49,756 nt of DNA. It comes from Myxococcota bacterium (GTDB lineage Bacteria > Myxococcota_A > Polyangia > JAAYKL01). Under the pieces are notes generated by a model that saw only the letters and a program-made list of their open reading frames with translations, was not told the DNA's origin and made no database searches. The position numbers and the translations under genes are program-made. Where the stretch lies: NCBI GenBank assembly GCA_028278265.1, contig JANQET010000365.1, positions 1-49,756 on the forward strand. The letters are read 5' to 3'. This document shows, one piece after another, positions 39,264 to 48,381 of the stretch (positions are counted from its first letter, which is position 1; every line of letters begins with the position of its first letter).

Positions 39264-41973
39264 TCATTCCGTTGAGGGAGCGCCTCATCCGCGCCTCGGT
39301 GGTTTGATTCGTGCTCGAACCGTCGTAGTACAGGCTCGAGAACAGTGCTGCGGTGCGGTCGGCCAGCGGCCGGGTGGCGACGATGGCGCTCTTGCTGCCG
39401 GCCACAATAAAGGTCTGCCCCAGGGCCAAGCTCGGGACGTTGATCCCTTCGAGTCGACCGGTCTCACAGCCGAGCAGCACGATCTTTTCGGGCACGCGGT
39501 TCAAGGCGAGAATGTCGCCCTGGGAGAGACGATCCCCTTGGGTCAATTGGAGCACCCGTTGCCAAACCCCGGTGTGTTCGGTGGCCGTGTGTCCGGAAAA
39601 ATGGAATGAGCTCGCGTTTTTGAAGTGGTGGTGCAAAGCCTCGGCGGTCGCTCGACTCCCGGTCAACACGGTGCTCGGTCGACCACCACTCTGTGCTCGT
39701 TGCGCCGGTGAGATTTGGGCGATCTCCCGTTCGCTCTGCGGCAGATCACCGGTTGGGTTGATCACGAACAGGGCCGGACCAGGGGACGGCGCGTGCGTCG
39801 TCGGAGGTTGGGTCGACGGCAGGTCGAGGCTGTAGACCACCTGCTTGGCCGCGATCAGTGGCCCCCCACCAAAGGGCAGCGCGTGAAAATCGACGTGGTT
39901 GAGCGCCCCGTACCCCAGCACGACTATCTTTTCTTTTGCAGCGATCACCGACTCAAAAGGAGCGAGCAGTTGCTCGGAAAGCGCTGAGGGAACAGCCCCC
40001 TCGGCCAGCGGCCCGACAGGGCGGGCGACGATCTGCCGGCCGTCATCGGCAAAGCCGAACCATCCGTTGAGCCCGGGGTAGTACAACAACCACAGCTCGT
40101 TGGGTCGCGGTTTACGCCAGTTGGCACCGCCCAGCTCGATCCCCTCGTCCGGGGCGATCAACTCGAGGGCGTGATTGAGCTCTCGCAGCAATTGCTGCCG
40201 TACCAATTTGCGCCGCTCTTTGATCTGGCCGACCTCGTCTGCCGGCAGTTGCCAATCGTTGGCCGCCTCCTGTTCGAGATCGCGACGAATGCGCCAGTAG
40301 CGCTCCAGCGACGCGGTCCACTTCGATCGCTTGCTCGGCGTGAGCCCGACCAATCGATGGGCGTCGAACAGGGATCTCATCACCTGGGCTCTGGCATGAC
40401 GGGCGAGTCGCATCGCTCCGGCAGGATCTCCCTTACCGATCAGCAGCTCGACGTGCAGCCGTGCGGCCCGCTCTTTTTGCGCGACAAAGAAGCTCCGTCC
40501 TTCTCCCAGGGGAATGCGATGCGCCGCTTCATCGAGCTGCCCGACCGCCCGCTGAAGACACGCCAAGGCCCGGTCGGAACGCCCCTGGGCTGCCCACACC
40601 TCCGCTTGTCCCACCAGGGCGCGCCAGATGTATTGGGGGGTGTAGGCCGCCTCGGCGAGCTGTTCCAGGTTCCGGTAGGCGGTCAACGCCGACAGATACT
40701 TCCCCTGTTGCATTGCGACGCGCGCGTTGAGGTCGACGGCCCAGAACCGCCCGTACAGATCGGCCTTGTCCATCAGTGGTTCGGCCCGGGCCAGCCAAGC
40801 AATGGGTTGCGCCTTATCTCCCGCATGCAACGCCGCCAGGGCGAGGTCCAGATACAGATTGAACCGCAGGGTCGCCGGGGCGTTCAACTTCTCATAGATC
40901 GCCAGTGCCTCGCGCAGCCGGGAAGCCGGGTCGGAGGATTTCTGTTGTCCGGCCTCGAGTCGCAGCAACCCGGTCCAGGCCTGTGCATGGAGCAGGCGCG
41001 CCCGGGGATAAGGGGTCTCGACCCGTTTCAACGCTTGTCGCAATATCTCCTCGGCCTCGGCGTAGCGGCCCAGGCGGGCGTAGGTGAGCGCCAACTCCCG
41101 AATGCAGATACAGTAGATGCGGGTCTGATCCAACCGCAGCGCCAGGTTGGCCGAAGCGGCGAACCGGTCGATCTCCCGCCCCACATCTCCCACGAAACGG
41201 GCGAGCCCTCCTTGGCTGTTGAGCAAGAACAGCCTGGCAAGGGAGTACAACTCTGCCTTTTTCTCAATCGCGCTCAAGGTCAACTCAGCTTCGACGAACC
41301 GGCCGTTGCGCGTCATGTAGGTGTGCGCCAGGGCGGTGGCATCCTCAATCTGCGCGGAGATCCGGCCGGTCTTGTCATGCTGGGCAATCGAGCGCTTGAA
41401 CAGAGCCTCTGCTTCGGGGATCTTGCCCTGCCTCAGCTCGATGCGGGCGAGCCGGCTCAGTGCTCGGCCCAACTGGACTCCGGAGAGGGTGGGCAACTTT
41501 TCGTTGAGCAGCCGGCTGGCGTCTGCGAATTTCCCCTCACTCTGCAACTCGGCGGCCCGGTCGAGCCAGGTCACCGGCTTGGTCTCGGCAAGGGCCAGTT
41601 GCCAGCGGCGAGGTTGCTCCCCTTCGTTGACCACGAGGGAGATCTGTTTGGTGCCGGGCGAGACGACCACGGCGAAACGCTGACCCAACTGCACCAGCGC
41701 GCCGCTCCCCTCCACGATCTTTGCCCCTGGTGCCAGCTCGATATGCTCCATTGCGCCCGTGTCGACCCAAAGGGTCAACTTGCGATCGGGTTTCAAGGTG
41801 CATGTCGGTCCCAGGCTCACCACAGCGCACCCGGCGTATTCGACGCTCGCCGGCTGAAACAGGGTCGCCGTGTCACGCTCCGCCCGTTGGCAACCACACC
41901 CGATAGCGCCGATCCAGCACCCCAATATGGCAATACTGACAAACGAATTGTGACGCAGGGATCTACAGCCCAT
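39211..41973 (-). CDS. TPR-CHAT caspase-like protease lipoprotein
   Basis: TPR-like repeats; CHAT core 'SFHFSGHTATE' and 'KIVLLGCETGRLEGINVPSLALGQTFIVAGSKSAIVATRPLAD'; lipobox-like 'GCWIGAIGCGC'. Confidence 0.85.
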   Translation of the reverse strand: MGCRSLRHNSFVSIAILGCWIGAIGCGCQRAERDTATLFQPASVEYAGCAVVSLGPTCTLKPDRKLTLWVDTGAMEHIELAPGAKIVEGSGALVQLGQRFAVVVSPGTKQISLVVNEGEQPRRWQLALAETKPVTWLDRAAELQSEGKFADASRLLNEKLPTLSGVQLGRALSRLARIELRQGKIPEAEALFKRSIAQHDKTGRISAQIEDATALAHTYMTRNGRFVEAELTLSAIEKKAELYSLARLFLLNSQGGLARFVGDVGREIDRFAASANLALRLDQTRIYCICIRELALTYARLGRYAEAEEILRQALKRVETPYPRARLLHAQAWTGLLRLEAGQQKSSDPASRLREALAIYEKLNAPATLRFNLYLDLALAALHAGDKAQPIAWLARAEPLMDKADLYGRFWAVDLNARVAMQQGKYLSALTAYRNLEQLAEAAYTPQYIWRALVGQAEVWAAQGRSDRALACLQRAVGQLDEAAHRIPLGEGRSFFVAQKERAARLHVELLIGKGDPAGAMRLARHARAQVMRSLFDAHRLVGLTPSKRSKWTASLERYWRIRRDLEQEAANDWQLPADEVGQIKERRKLVRQQLLRELNHALELIAPDEGIELGGANWRKPRPNELWLLYYPGLNGWFGFADDGRQIVARPVGPLAEGAVPSALSEQLLAPFESVIAAKEKIVVLGYGALNHVDFHALPFGGGPLIAAKQVVYSLDLPSTQPPTTHAPSPGPALFVINPTGDLPQSEREIAQISPAQRAQSGGRPSTVLTGSRATAEALHHHFKNASSFHFSGHTATEHTGVWQRVLQLTQGDRLSQGDILALNRVPEKIVLLGCETGRLEGINVPSLALGQTFIVAGSKSAIVATRPLADRTAALFSSLYYDGSSTNQTTEARMRRSLNGMIKRAPKSDWSALRLVVP

Positions 41974-42787
41974 CGCTGTTTTTCGGTTGGACGATGATCG
42001 GTTGGCTCAGCACTCGCAATCGGGGTTGAGCCTCACCGGACTGTTCGAGCCACTCTGTCGTGATTTGAGCCGGCGGGGGCAATTCGCCCGCAGGGCCGAC
42101 GACAAACCACAACACCGAGGGCCCCGGTGGAAGGTGCCAGGCAGAGTCGACCGCCCCCCAGAACCGAAAGGAGCCTTTGGCCGACCGCTGGCGCTCGGGG
42201 CTCAGCTGGTTCAACGTAGTGTCTTGTTGAACAAAGACCAATGCATCGACCTCGGCTGCGACGTTGGTCTGCGGTCTGAGCACGATCTGCAGCGGCGAGT
42301 CCGGATGAAATCGCGGCACACCCGTCTTCGACGCGGAGGCGCCTTGAGCATCTCGCATCTCTTTCACCGCACCATCAAGGGCCATTGAATACGACGGCAA
42401 CGGCGTGCCCGCCGGGAGCAGCACGAAGACCACCACCGCTGCCGCGGCGCTGACCAGTGCGGCGGTCATCCCTAGGGTCCACAACCTGTACGGCGACCGG
42501 GCAGGCCGACGTCGACGCTGCGCCGGCGTTTGCTTCGCCGAGGACGGAAGCAGGGGTTCCACTGCGCTGTGAATCCGTTTTCGGAACGCCTCGTCGGCCG
42601 GTCGAAACAGCGCCAGGGCCCGTTTGGCTTCCTCAGAGGAAGACGCCAACCGCTCGAGGGCCGCCCTCTCTTCTGAAGGCAGTGTGCCGGCAGCCAACTG
42701 CTCGAACCGATCGTCGTGCCGATCCGCCTCTTCCTTCAGTTGTTCAGCTGCCACTTTTCCCACCTGTCGTAGCAGATCATCCGTCAT
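41963..42787 (-). CDS. putative membrane anti-sigma factor
   Basis: cytoplasmic N-terminus, single TM 'LGMTAALVSAAAAVVVFVLLP', between sigma and CHAT genes. Confidence 0.6.
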   Translation of the reverse strand: MTDDLLRQVGKVAAEQLKEEADRHDDRFEQLAAGTLPSEERAALERLASSSEEAKRALALFRPADEAFRKRIHSAVEPLLPSSAKQTPAQRRRRPARSPYRLWTLGMTAALVSAAAAVVVFVLLPAGTPLPSYSMALDGAVKEMRDAQGASASKTGVPRFHPDSPLQIVLRPQTNVAAEVDALVFVQQDTTLNQLSPERQRSAKGSFRFWGAVDSAWHLPPGPSVLWFVVGPAGELPPPAQITTEWLEQSGEAQPRLRVLSQPIIVQPKNSDGL

Positions 42788-42868
42788 GATCCCCCCGTTG
42801 TTCAGCGGTTTTTACCCCCGCCTCCTGGAACAGAGTATCCGTCTGCTGAAGCAGCGTTTCCATCATGA

Positions 42869-43567
42869 TCATCCTGTCAGGTTTGTAGTTTGCGATGGCA
42901 CCGGGGTATCTGACACGGTTTCGGCCATTATCTCCCTCGCGCGGCGCATTAGCCGACTGCGCCAGGCGTACACTGCATCGGGGGTCATCTTCATCTTCGA
43001 ACAAACATCGGATGCCGAATTATCATCGATGAACAACAGCTCGAACAGTCGCCGGCCCAAGGGGGTGAGCTCCTCCTGCAGGCGGTACCAGAGATATTCC
43101 AAATCGTTCTTGGAGACGACCCGCTGCTCTGGACTCTGTCTCATCTGCGGAGAATCGAGCCCTGGGCCGTTCTGGTTCGCCTTTCGCTCCAGATCATCGA
43201 ACACCATCGGTTCTTCAGTCCACGGAGAGCGTTTGCCGGTTCTGAGAATCGAGGCGGCCTGTCGCTCGGCGATGAGCCCGACGAAATTGTCCAGGGAGAG
43301 GCCTCGCTCCGGGTCCCAGCCGCGCAACGCACGAGCCCGGTTGTCAAACAGGGCGACAAACACCTCCTGGGTGATATCTTCCAAGATCTGTCTCAACTCA
43401 GTGGCAGAGGCAGATGCCCGGTACCGCAACAATTTGCGGGCGATTCGCGCCTGGACAATCGGAATCAGATCGTCGATGAGACATCGGGTCTGCTGATCAT
43501 CACCGAGCTTTGCTTCCAATTCCTCTAATGTGTTGATTTTTCGTTTCGGCATAATCGCTATCGGCAC
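42869..43567 (-). CDS. ECF-type RNA polymerase sigma factor
   Basis: 'LEDITQEVFVALFDNRARALRGWDPERGLSLDNFVGLIAERQAASILR' (sigma2) and 'SASDVCSKMKMTPDAVYAWRSRLMRRAREI' (sigma4). Confidence 0.82.
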   Translation of the reverse strand: MPIAIMPKRKINTLEELEAKLGDDQQTRCLIDDLIPIVQARIARKLLRYRASASATELRQILEDITQEVFVALFDNRARALRGWDPERGLSLDNFVGLIAERQAASILRTGKRSPWTEEPMVFDDLERKANQNGPGLDSPQMRQSPEQRVVSKNDLEYLWYRLQEELTPLGRRLFELLFIDDNSASDVCSKMKMTPDAVYAWRSRLMRRAREIMAETVSDTPVPSQTTNLTG

Positions 43568-43913
43568 CGTTTAACAATAGGCTATTTGGTGCACTCGTTC
43601 AATTCACCTCTTTTTTAATTTCTATTTGCAGGTCTCCGCACCTTTCCGTGTGGCGACAACAGTTGCGTCGTTCGCCCAATGCCGCCAATATTATCGAAAT
43701 AATGGAGAATGAACAACGACGGACTTGCCAAAAACTGGCACACTGGACCTGACTGCCGTCGGGCCCATGGTGCCCCCAGTTCAATGTGGAGCGCACAATT
43801 CTGCTGGCTTTGCGCATTAAAACCGACGCCTTACCTCGACTGCAATTGACAAAGCAGAACCGCTACCGCATGTAAAAAAAATCAACTACATTTATGGACA
43901 AAGGAGAGGAACG

Positions 43914-44831
43914 ATGCCCAAAAACCTAGCCCTGCTGATTCTCGCGCTACTCATTGCCCTGGTGAGCAGCCCGGCCTGCACGGATGATGATGACGCGGAT
44001 GATGACGACGATGCGGACACCGGTGAGGCCGAGCAGTACTGCGTGGAGCAGTTGCCGATGGACTACAAGACATCGGCCAGCTTCTTCACCAACATGCCCG
44101 CTCCTCTCGAAGGATCGAGCCCCCATGGTACCGTGCAAATTTGGTACACCACCGATTTGCAGACACTGATCGAAGAGCCGTCGTTTACCGCACCCGCGGG
44201 CGCGATCTCCATCAAGGAGTTCGACGAGAACAAGGACGGTACGATGGACGGGTTGGCGGTAATGGTCAAACGGGATGCAGCCTACGATCCGACCAACAAC
44301 AACTGGTGCTATGAGATGCGCAGCCTGGACGGTCAAACCGTCAACAGCGCGGGAAAGACCGAGATGTGCATCAACTGTCACAAAGCGTGGGCCGCCACCG
44401 ACTACCTGGGCGGAGTGGAGATGGATGACGGGATTGACAGCTGCTTTGACACCTTCCCCGCGGACTACAAGACGTCGGCCAATTTCTTCACCCAGATGAC
44501 CGCCCCGGTGGAGGGCGGGAGCCCTCACGGCATCTCCCAAATCTGGTACAGCACCGATCTCCAGCCGCTGATCGGCCAAGCCTCGTTCACCGCTCCGGTG
44601 GGCGCGGTATCGGTCAAAGAGTTTGATATGGACAAAGACGGCACCATGGACGGCCTGGTGACAATGGTCAAGAAAGACGCCGCCTTTGACCCAACCAACA
44701 ACAATTGGTGTTACGAGATGCGCAGCCTGGACGGTGCCACGGTCAATGACGCCGGAAAAATCGGCATGTGCATCAACTGCCACAAAACCGATGCGGCCAC
44801 AGACTACTTGGCCGGCACCGATCTGCTGTAA
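43914..44831 (+). CDS. tandem cytochrome P460-like c-type heme lipoprotein
   Basis: two repeats, each ending 'MCINCHK' (CxxCH); 'SPHG..QIWY', 'A[IV]S[IV]KEFD.(N/D)KDG', 'NNNWCYEMRSLDG'. Confidence 0.8.
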   Translation: MPKNLALLILALLIALVSSPACTDDDDADDDDDADTGEAEQYCVEQLPMDYKTSASFFTNMPAPLEGSSPHGTVQIWYTTDLQTLIEEPSFTAPAGAISIKEFDENKDGTMDGLAVMVKRDAAYDPTNNNWCYEMRSLDGQTVNSAGKTEMCINCHKAWAATDYLGGVEMDDGIDSCFDTFPADYKTSANFFTQMTAPVEGGSPHGISQIWYSTDLQPLIGQASFTAPVGAVSVKEFDMDKDGTMDGLVTMVKKDAAFDPTNNNWCYEMRSLDGATVNDAGKIGMCINCHKTDAATDYLAGTDLL

Positions 44832-45898
44832 GTTGTCTTGATCGCATTGAGGGAGCGTTCGTAGAACCGGGCCTCCTTGGGCAACCCCCGCTCGTTGCAG
44901 AACGCAATCAGCTTTTCGAACCGTTGAATCGGATCTACCCCGGTGGCGTCCACCAATTTGGCCAGGCAGTGGGGACACATCGCCAGGGGACGCCGATCCG
45001 ATTCCGCCCGACTGTTCGACCCGCACATGTTGCATTCGAACGCCGTGCAGTGGAGCATGGAGAACATGTGACCGGTTTCGTGGGTCGCCGTTTGCAGGGT
45101 CCGCCTGAGACAGGTGCTGCGTTCCACCGGGCTGCCGGCCGGATCCCCGTTGCGGTAGATCGACCACACGCCGACCCGATGGCGCAACGAGGCCTGGCCA
45201 AAGACGAAATTCCACCCCTCACCGGGCCATAAATCCATCGCGGTCAACCCGAGGTAGGTGGCCGCGTCCTCGGGCAGGCGAGGGCTCAACACCGAATCGA
45301 TAATATGGCCCGTCAGCAGTTGGCGATCCCCCCAACTGGGATGAACCCGTTTGGCGTGGTCGGGCCAACTCCGATCAACGGGAAGATCGGTGCTCACGCT
45401 CACCGGCAAGCCGAAATAGATGCCCATGAATTCTGCGGTATAAAGGATGATCTGTCGTTGTTCGCCGGTGAATCGACCGATCGGCTGAATGTAAATCACC
45501 CGCCGCTTGCCCCGCGCCCGAACCGGTTGGCTGGCGAGGTATTGGTCAAAGGTCTGACCGGGTTCGTCGTGGGACATCAGCCAATCGCCGGGTTGGGGGC
45601 GCCCCAACGGCGTGTGCAACGGGAGCAGTTTGGTGATCATCGAATGCAGAGAGCTTTGGGCCGGTCTTTTACCCAGGCCCCGCTCGGTGGTTACCGGCGC
45701 GGCCGGCGAGCGGGCTGTCGGGGGCATCGAGCTCAGTACCGGGGTGGCCACGGGGGGATGTTGCTCTCTTTGGTTCCCGCAGCCGGTGAGAAATAGAATT
45801 AAAACCACAACAAAAAACCACATGATTGGTGAGAATAGCACGGATGAATAGTCGAGAACCGCAGAAATAGGTTGGTTTTTTTCGTATTTTTTCGCCAT
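44804..45898 (-). CDS. archaemetzincin-like metalloprotease (peptidase M54), lipoprotein
   Basis: 'HETGHMFSMLHCTAFECNMCGSNSRAESDRRPLAMCPHCLAKL' matches HExxHxxGxxH-C-x4-C-x2-C...CxxC. Confidence 0.9.
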   Translation of the reverse strand: MAKKYEKNQPISAVLDYSSVLFSPIMWFFVVVLILFLTGCGNQREQHPPVATPVLSSMPPTARSPAAPVTTERGLGKRPAQSSLHSMITKLLPLHTPLGRPQPGDWLMSHDEPGQTFDQYLASQPVRARGKRRVIYIQPIGRFTGEQRQIILYTAEFMGIYFGLPVSVSTDLPVDRSWPDHAKRVHPSWGDRQLLTGHIIDSVLSPRLPEDAATYLGLTAMDLWPGEGWNFVFGQASLRHRVGVWSIYRNGDPAGSPVERSTCLRRTLQTATHETGHMFSMLHCTAFECNMCGSNSRAESDRRPLAMCPHCLAKLVDATGVDPIQRFEKLIAFCNERGLPKEARFYERSLNAIKTTYSRSVPAK

Positions 45899-45988
45899 CC
45901 CCCTCACTAACGAAATAGGTTTCTTACCCCACCTCGTGGACGGACTTGTCCAACGACGGTTGGCGGAAATTAAAAAAAGGAGTTCGTC

Positions 45989-48286
45989 GTGCAAAACGAA
46001 AGCCAAAACTTGGAAATTGCCCTTGTCGGACGACGCCCGATTTGGTGCGAGAACCTCGCGTTGAATTATCTTTGGGGAGCACTCGACAAAGCGGGATACG
46101 CTACTCGCATGCTCCATGTGAACGACGCGCGGGATGTTTATGATGTCGGGACGGTGTTGCTGAAAGAACGGCCGGCCCTGGTCGGTCTGTCGATGCCCGA
46201 AACCAATTCGGCGTTTTTTGCGCTGGCCCTCGGCGAGCTGCTCCAGGCGCGCGGGTTCGAGGGGCACATCGTCGCCGGTGGGCAATTTGCCACCCTGTCC
46301 CGCCACTGGATGCTGGATCGGTACGCCTGGTTGGACAGCGTCATTCGCTTTGCCGGAGAAGCGGCGATGGTCGCCCTGGCCGATCGGTTGTCCCGGGGAT
46401 TGCCCGTGGACACCGTGCCCGGATTGACCACGCGGCAAGGGGACGGTCCACCCGCGCCTGTGCTGGACAATTCGATGATGACCCGCTGGCCCAAGCGAGC
46501 CGATCTGGTGGACCGGTTGGGTCACAAGGTGGCGTTGATGCTCTCCTCTCGCGGTTGTGAGGGGAGCTGTGCCTATTGTGGGCCAGCCGCACTGCAGAAA
46601 GCCGAACGGGAAGAGGCCAAGCGAATCGGCGCCACCGGACCGCAGATGCGACAGGCCGGGGTGGGGAGCGTGCGACGACGTCCCGTGAGTGATTTGGCGG
46701 ACGAGATGGCCCACCTGTACCACGAGCGGGAAGTGCGTTACTTCGCCTTCACCGATGAACATCTGTTGCCGGATAACCCGAACGCGGCGCTCGCCTATCT
46801 CGATGAATGGCAGACCGCGCTCAACGAGCGCAAGGTGGAGCGGTTCGGTTTCGGTGGTCAACTGCGCACCAATCGACTCTCACCTCAAATCTGCGAAAAG
46901 CTCGGCGAAATGGGATTCTTGCGGACCCATATCGGTGTTGATTTGGGCCGCCAGCCCGAGAGTCGTCTGTTTTACCGGGACGCAACCGGGGAGTCGGAAA
47001 TATCGGTGATCAAGACCTGCAATCGGCTCGGCATCGCCACCATCTCCAACATCATGCTGGTCCATCCGTACAGCACCACCCAAACCGTCTACCAAAGCAT
47101 CGCCTTGATGGAACAGATCGCACCGGGACTCGTCGAGCCGACCCAGATGTTCGTCTACCACGGCACCCGGCTGCAGCAGGCTGTTCAAACCGAGGGTCGC
47201 TTGCGCGGCAACCCGCTGCGCTATGACTACGTCATCGACGACGACAACGTGCGGCGGTTCACCGAACTGTTCGCCATGCTGCGCACCGATGTATTCGGTG
47301 TTTTTTCGATCGCCCAACAGATTCACGAGTTGGAGTGGAGTGTCGCCCTGGGCCGCCGCCTCCACCCCGAGGTGGATTTCAATCCGCTGGCCGCGCGCTT
47401 GTTCAACCTGCGCAAAATGACCTCTGCGTTGTACGTAGACGCGTACCGGCGGGCACTGCAGCTCGCCGTCGTCTGCTGCACCCCGGCGGAACAGGCCGAG
47501 TTTAAAGCAGAAATCGTCCAACGAACGGGTTTTGTCAAACGGCAAATCGTCGAGGTGGAGGGCGCCATCACCCAAGCACTGCAGCTTCCGTGTCGGCCCT
47601 CGAGTGGTTTCAAGACCATTGCCGCGTCGCTGTTTTCGCTGGTGCTGGCCACCGGCTGCCATCAAACGGAATCGTTGTCCGCGATCGACAGCGGTGATCA
47701 CGAGGGTGCCGAACAGTCGACCGATGAGCCGCCGGATACGGACACGGACACGGATACTGATACGGATACCCAGGACACCGACTGTACGGACGAGGTAGAA
47801 AACGAAGAGCGCGAACGTATTGTCGCCACCGTCAATACCGAGGTCCCCTGTTTTCACGGTTTTGTCGATTTTGATAAAAACTCCGAGCCTAAGTTAGCGG
47901 TGCTGGACTTCGATTACATGATTGAGCCCGTAGACGGAGGCGATCCCGAGCTGGAATCCGAGGTCGAGGCGGTGTTGGCCGAGGGAGACTATCGGTGCCA
48001 GATAGAGAAGCGGATTTCGATCAAGGGCGATATTGCCGATGATATCGATCGGCTGAGCGAAACGGTGTTCACCGAATGCGAAGATCTCGAACCGGAGCTC
48101 CACGAATTTTTCGAGGTGTACAAACTAATCATTAACGAGGACGGCACCGTACAGAAGACCGAGCCCGAATGCGACGAGGCGTGGTGTGTCGAGGTGGCCA
48201 AGTGCATCGACAGTGCGTTGGACGGCCTCGTCTTCTCCTGCCTCGCTGGTTTCAAACTGCACCTCGGCTCAGTGATCATCATTTAA
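45989..48286 (+). CDS. B12-binding-like/radical SAM protein fused to a lipoprotein-like (DT)n-linker Cys-rich tail
   Basis: 'SRGCEGSCAYCG' CxxxCxxC; B12-type N-terminus; downstream 'GFKTIAASLFSLVLATGCHQTES' TM/lipobox then 'DTDTDTDTDTDTQDTDC'; GTG start with RBS. Confidence 0.8.
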   Translation: MQNESQNLEIALVGRRPIWCENLALNYLWGALDKAGYATRMLHVNDARDVYDVGTVLLKERPALVGLSMPETNSAFFALALGELLQARGFEGHIVAGGQFATLSRHWMLDRYAWLDSVIRFAGEAAMVALADRLSRGLPVDTVPGLTTRQGDGPPAPVLDNSMMTRWPKRADLVDRLGHKVALMLSSRGCEGSCAYCGPAALQKAEREEAKRIGATGPQMRQAGVGSVRRRPVSDLADEMAHLYHEREVRYFAFTDEHLLPDNPNAALAYLDEWQTALNERKVERFGFGGQLRTNRLSPQICEKLGEMGFLRTHIGVDLGRQPESRLFYRDATGESEISVIKTCNRLGIATISNIMLVHPYSTTQTVYQSIALMEQIAPGLVEPTQMFVYHGTRLQQAVQTEGRLRGNPLRYDYVIDDDNVRRFTELFAMLRTDVFGVFSIAQQIHELEWSVALGRRLHPEVDFNPLAARLFNLRKMTSALYVDAYRRALQLAVVCCTPAEQAEFKAEIVQRTGFVKRQIVEVEGAITQALQLPCRPSSGFKTIAASLFSLVLATGCHQTESLSAIDSGDHEGAEQSTDEPPDTDTDTDTDTDTQDTDCTDEVENEERERIVATVNTEVPCFHGFVDFDKNSEPKLAVLDFDYMIEPVDGGDPELESEVEAVLAEGDYRCQIEKRISIKGDIADDIDRLSETVFTECEDLEPELHEFFEVYKLIINEDGTVQKTEPECDEAWCVEVAKCIDSALDGLVFSCLAGFKLHLGSVIII

Positions 48287-48381
48287 CAGATTAATTTCCC
48301 CGACGAACATTTCCCCCTATGTTTTTTTGCCGATTATAGTAGTATCATAATCGAGGCAAAGTAGGCTTCGGAGGTTTGACA

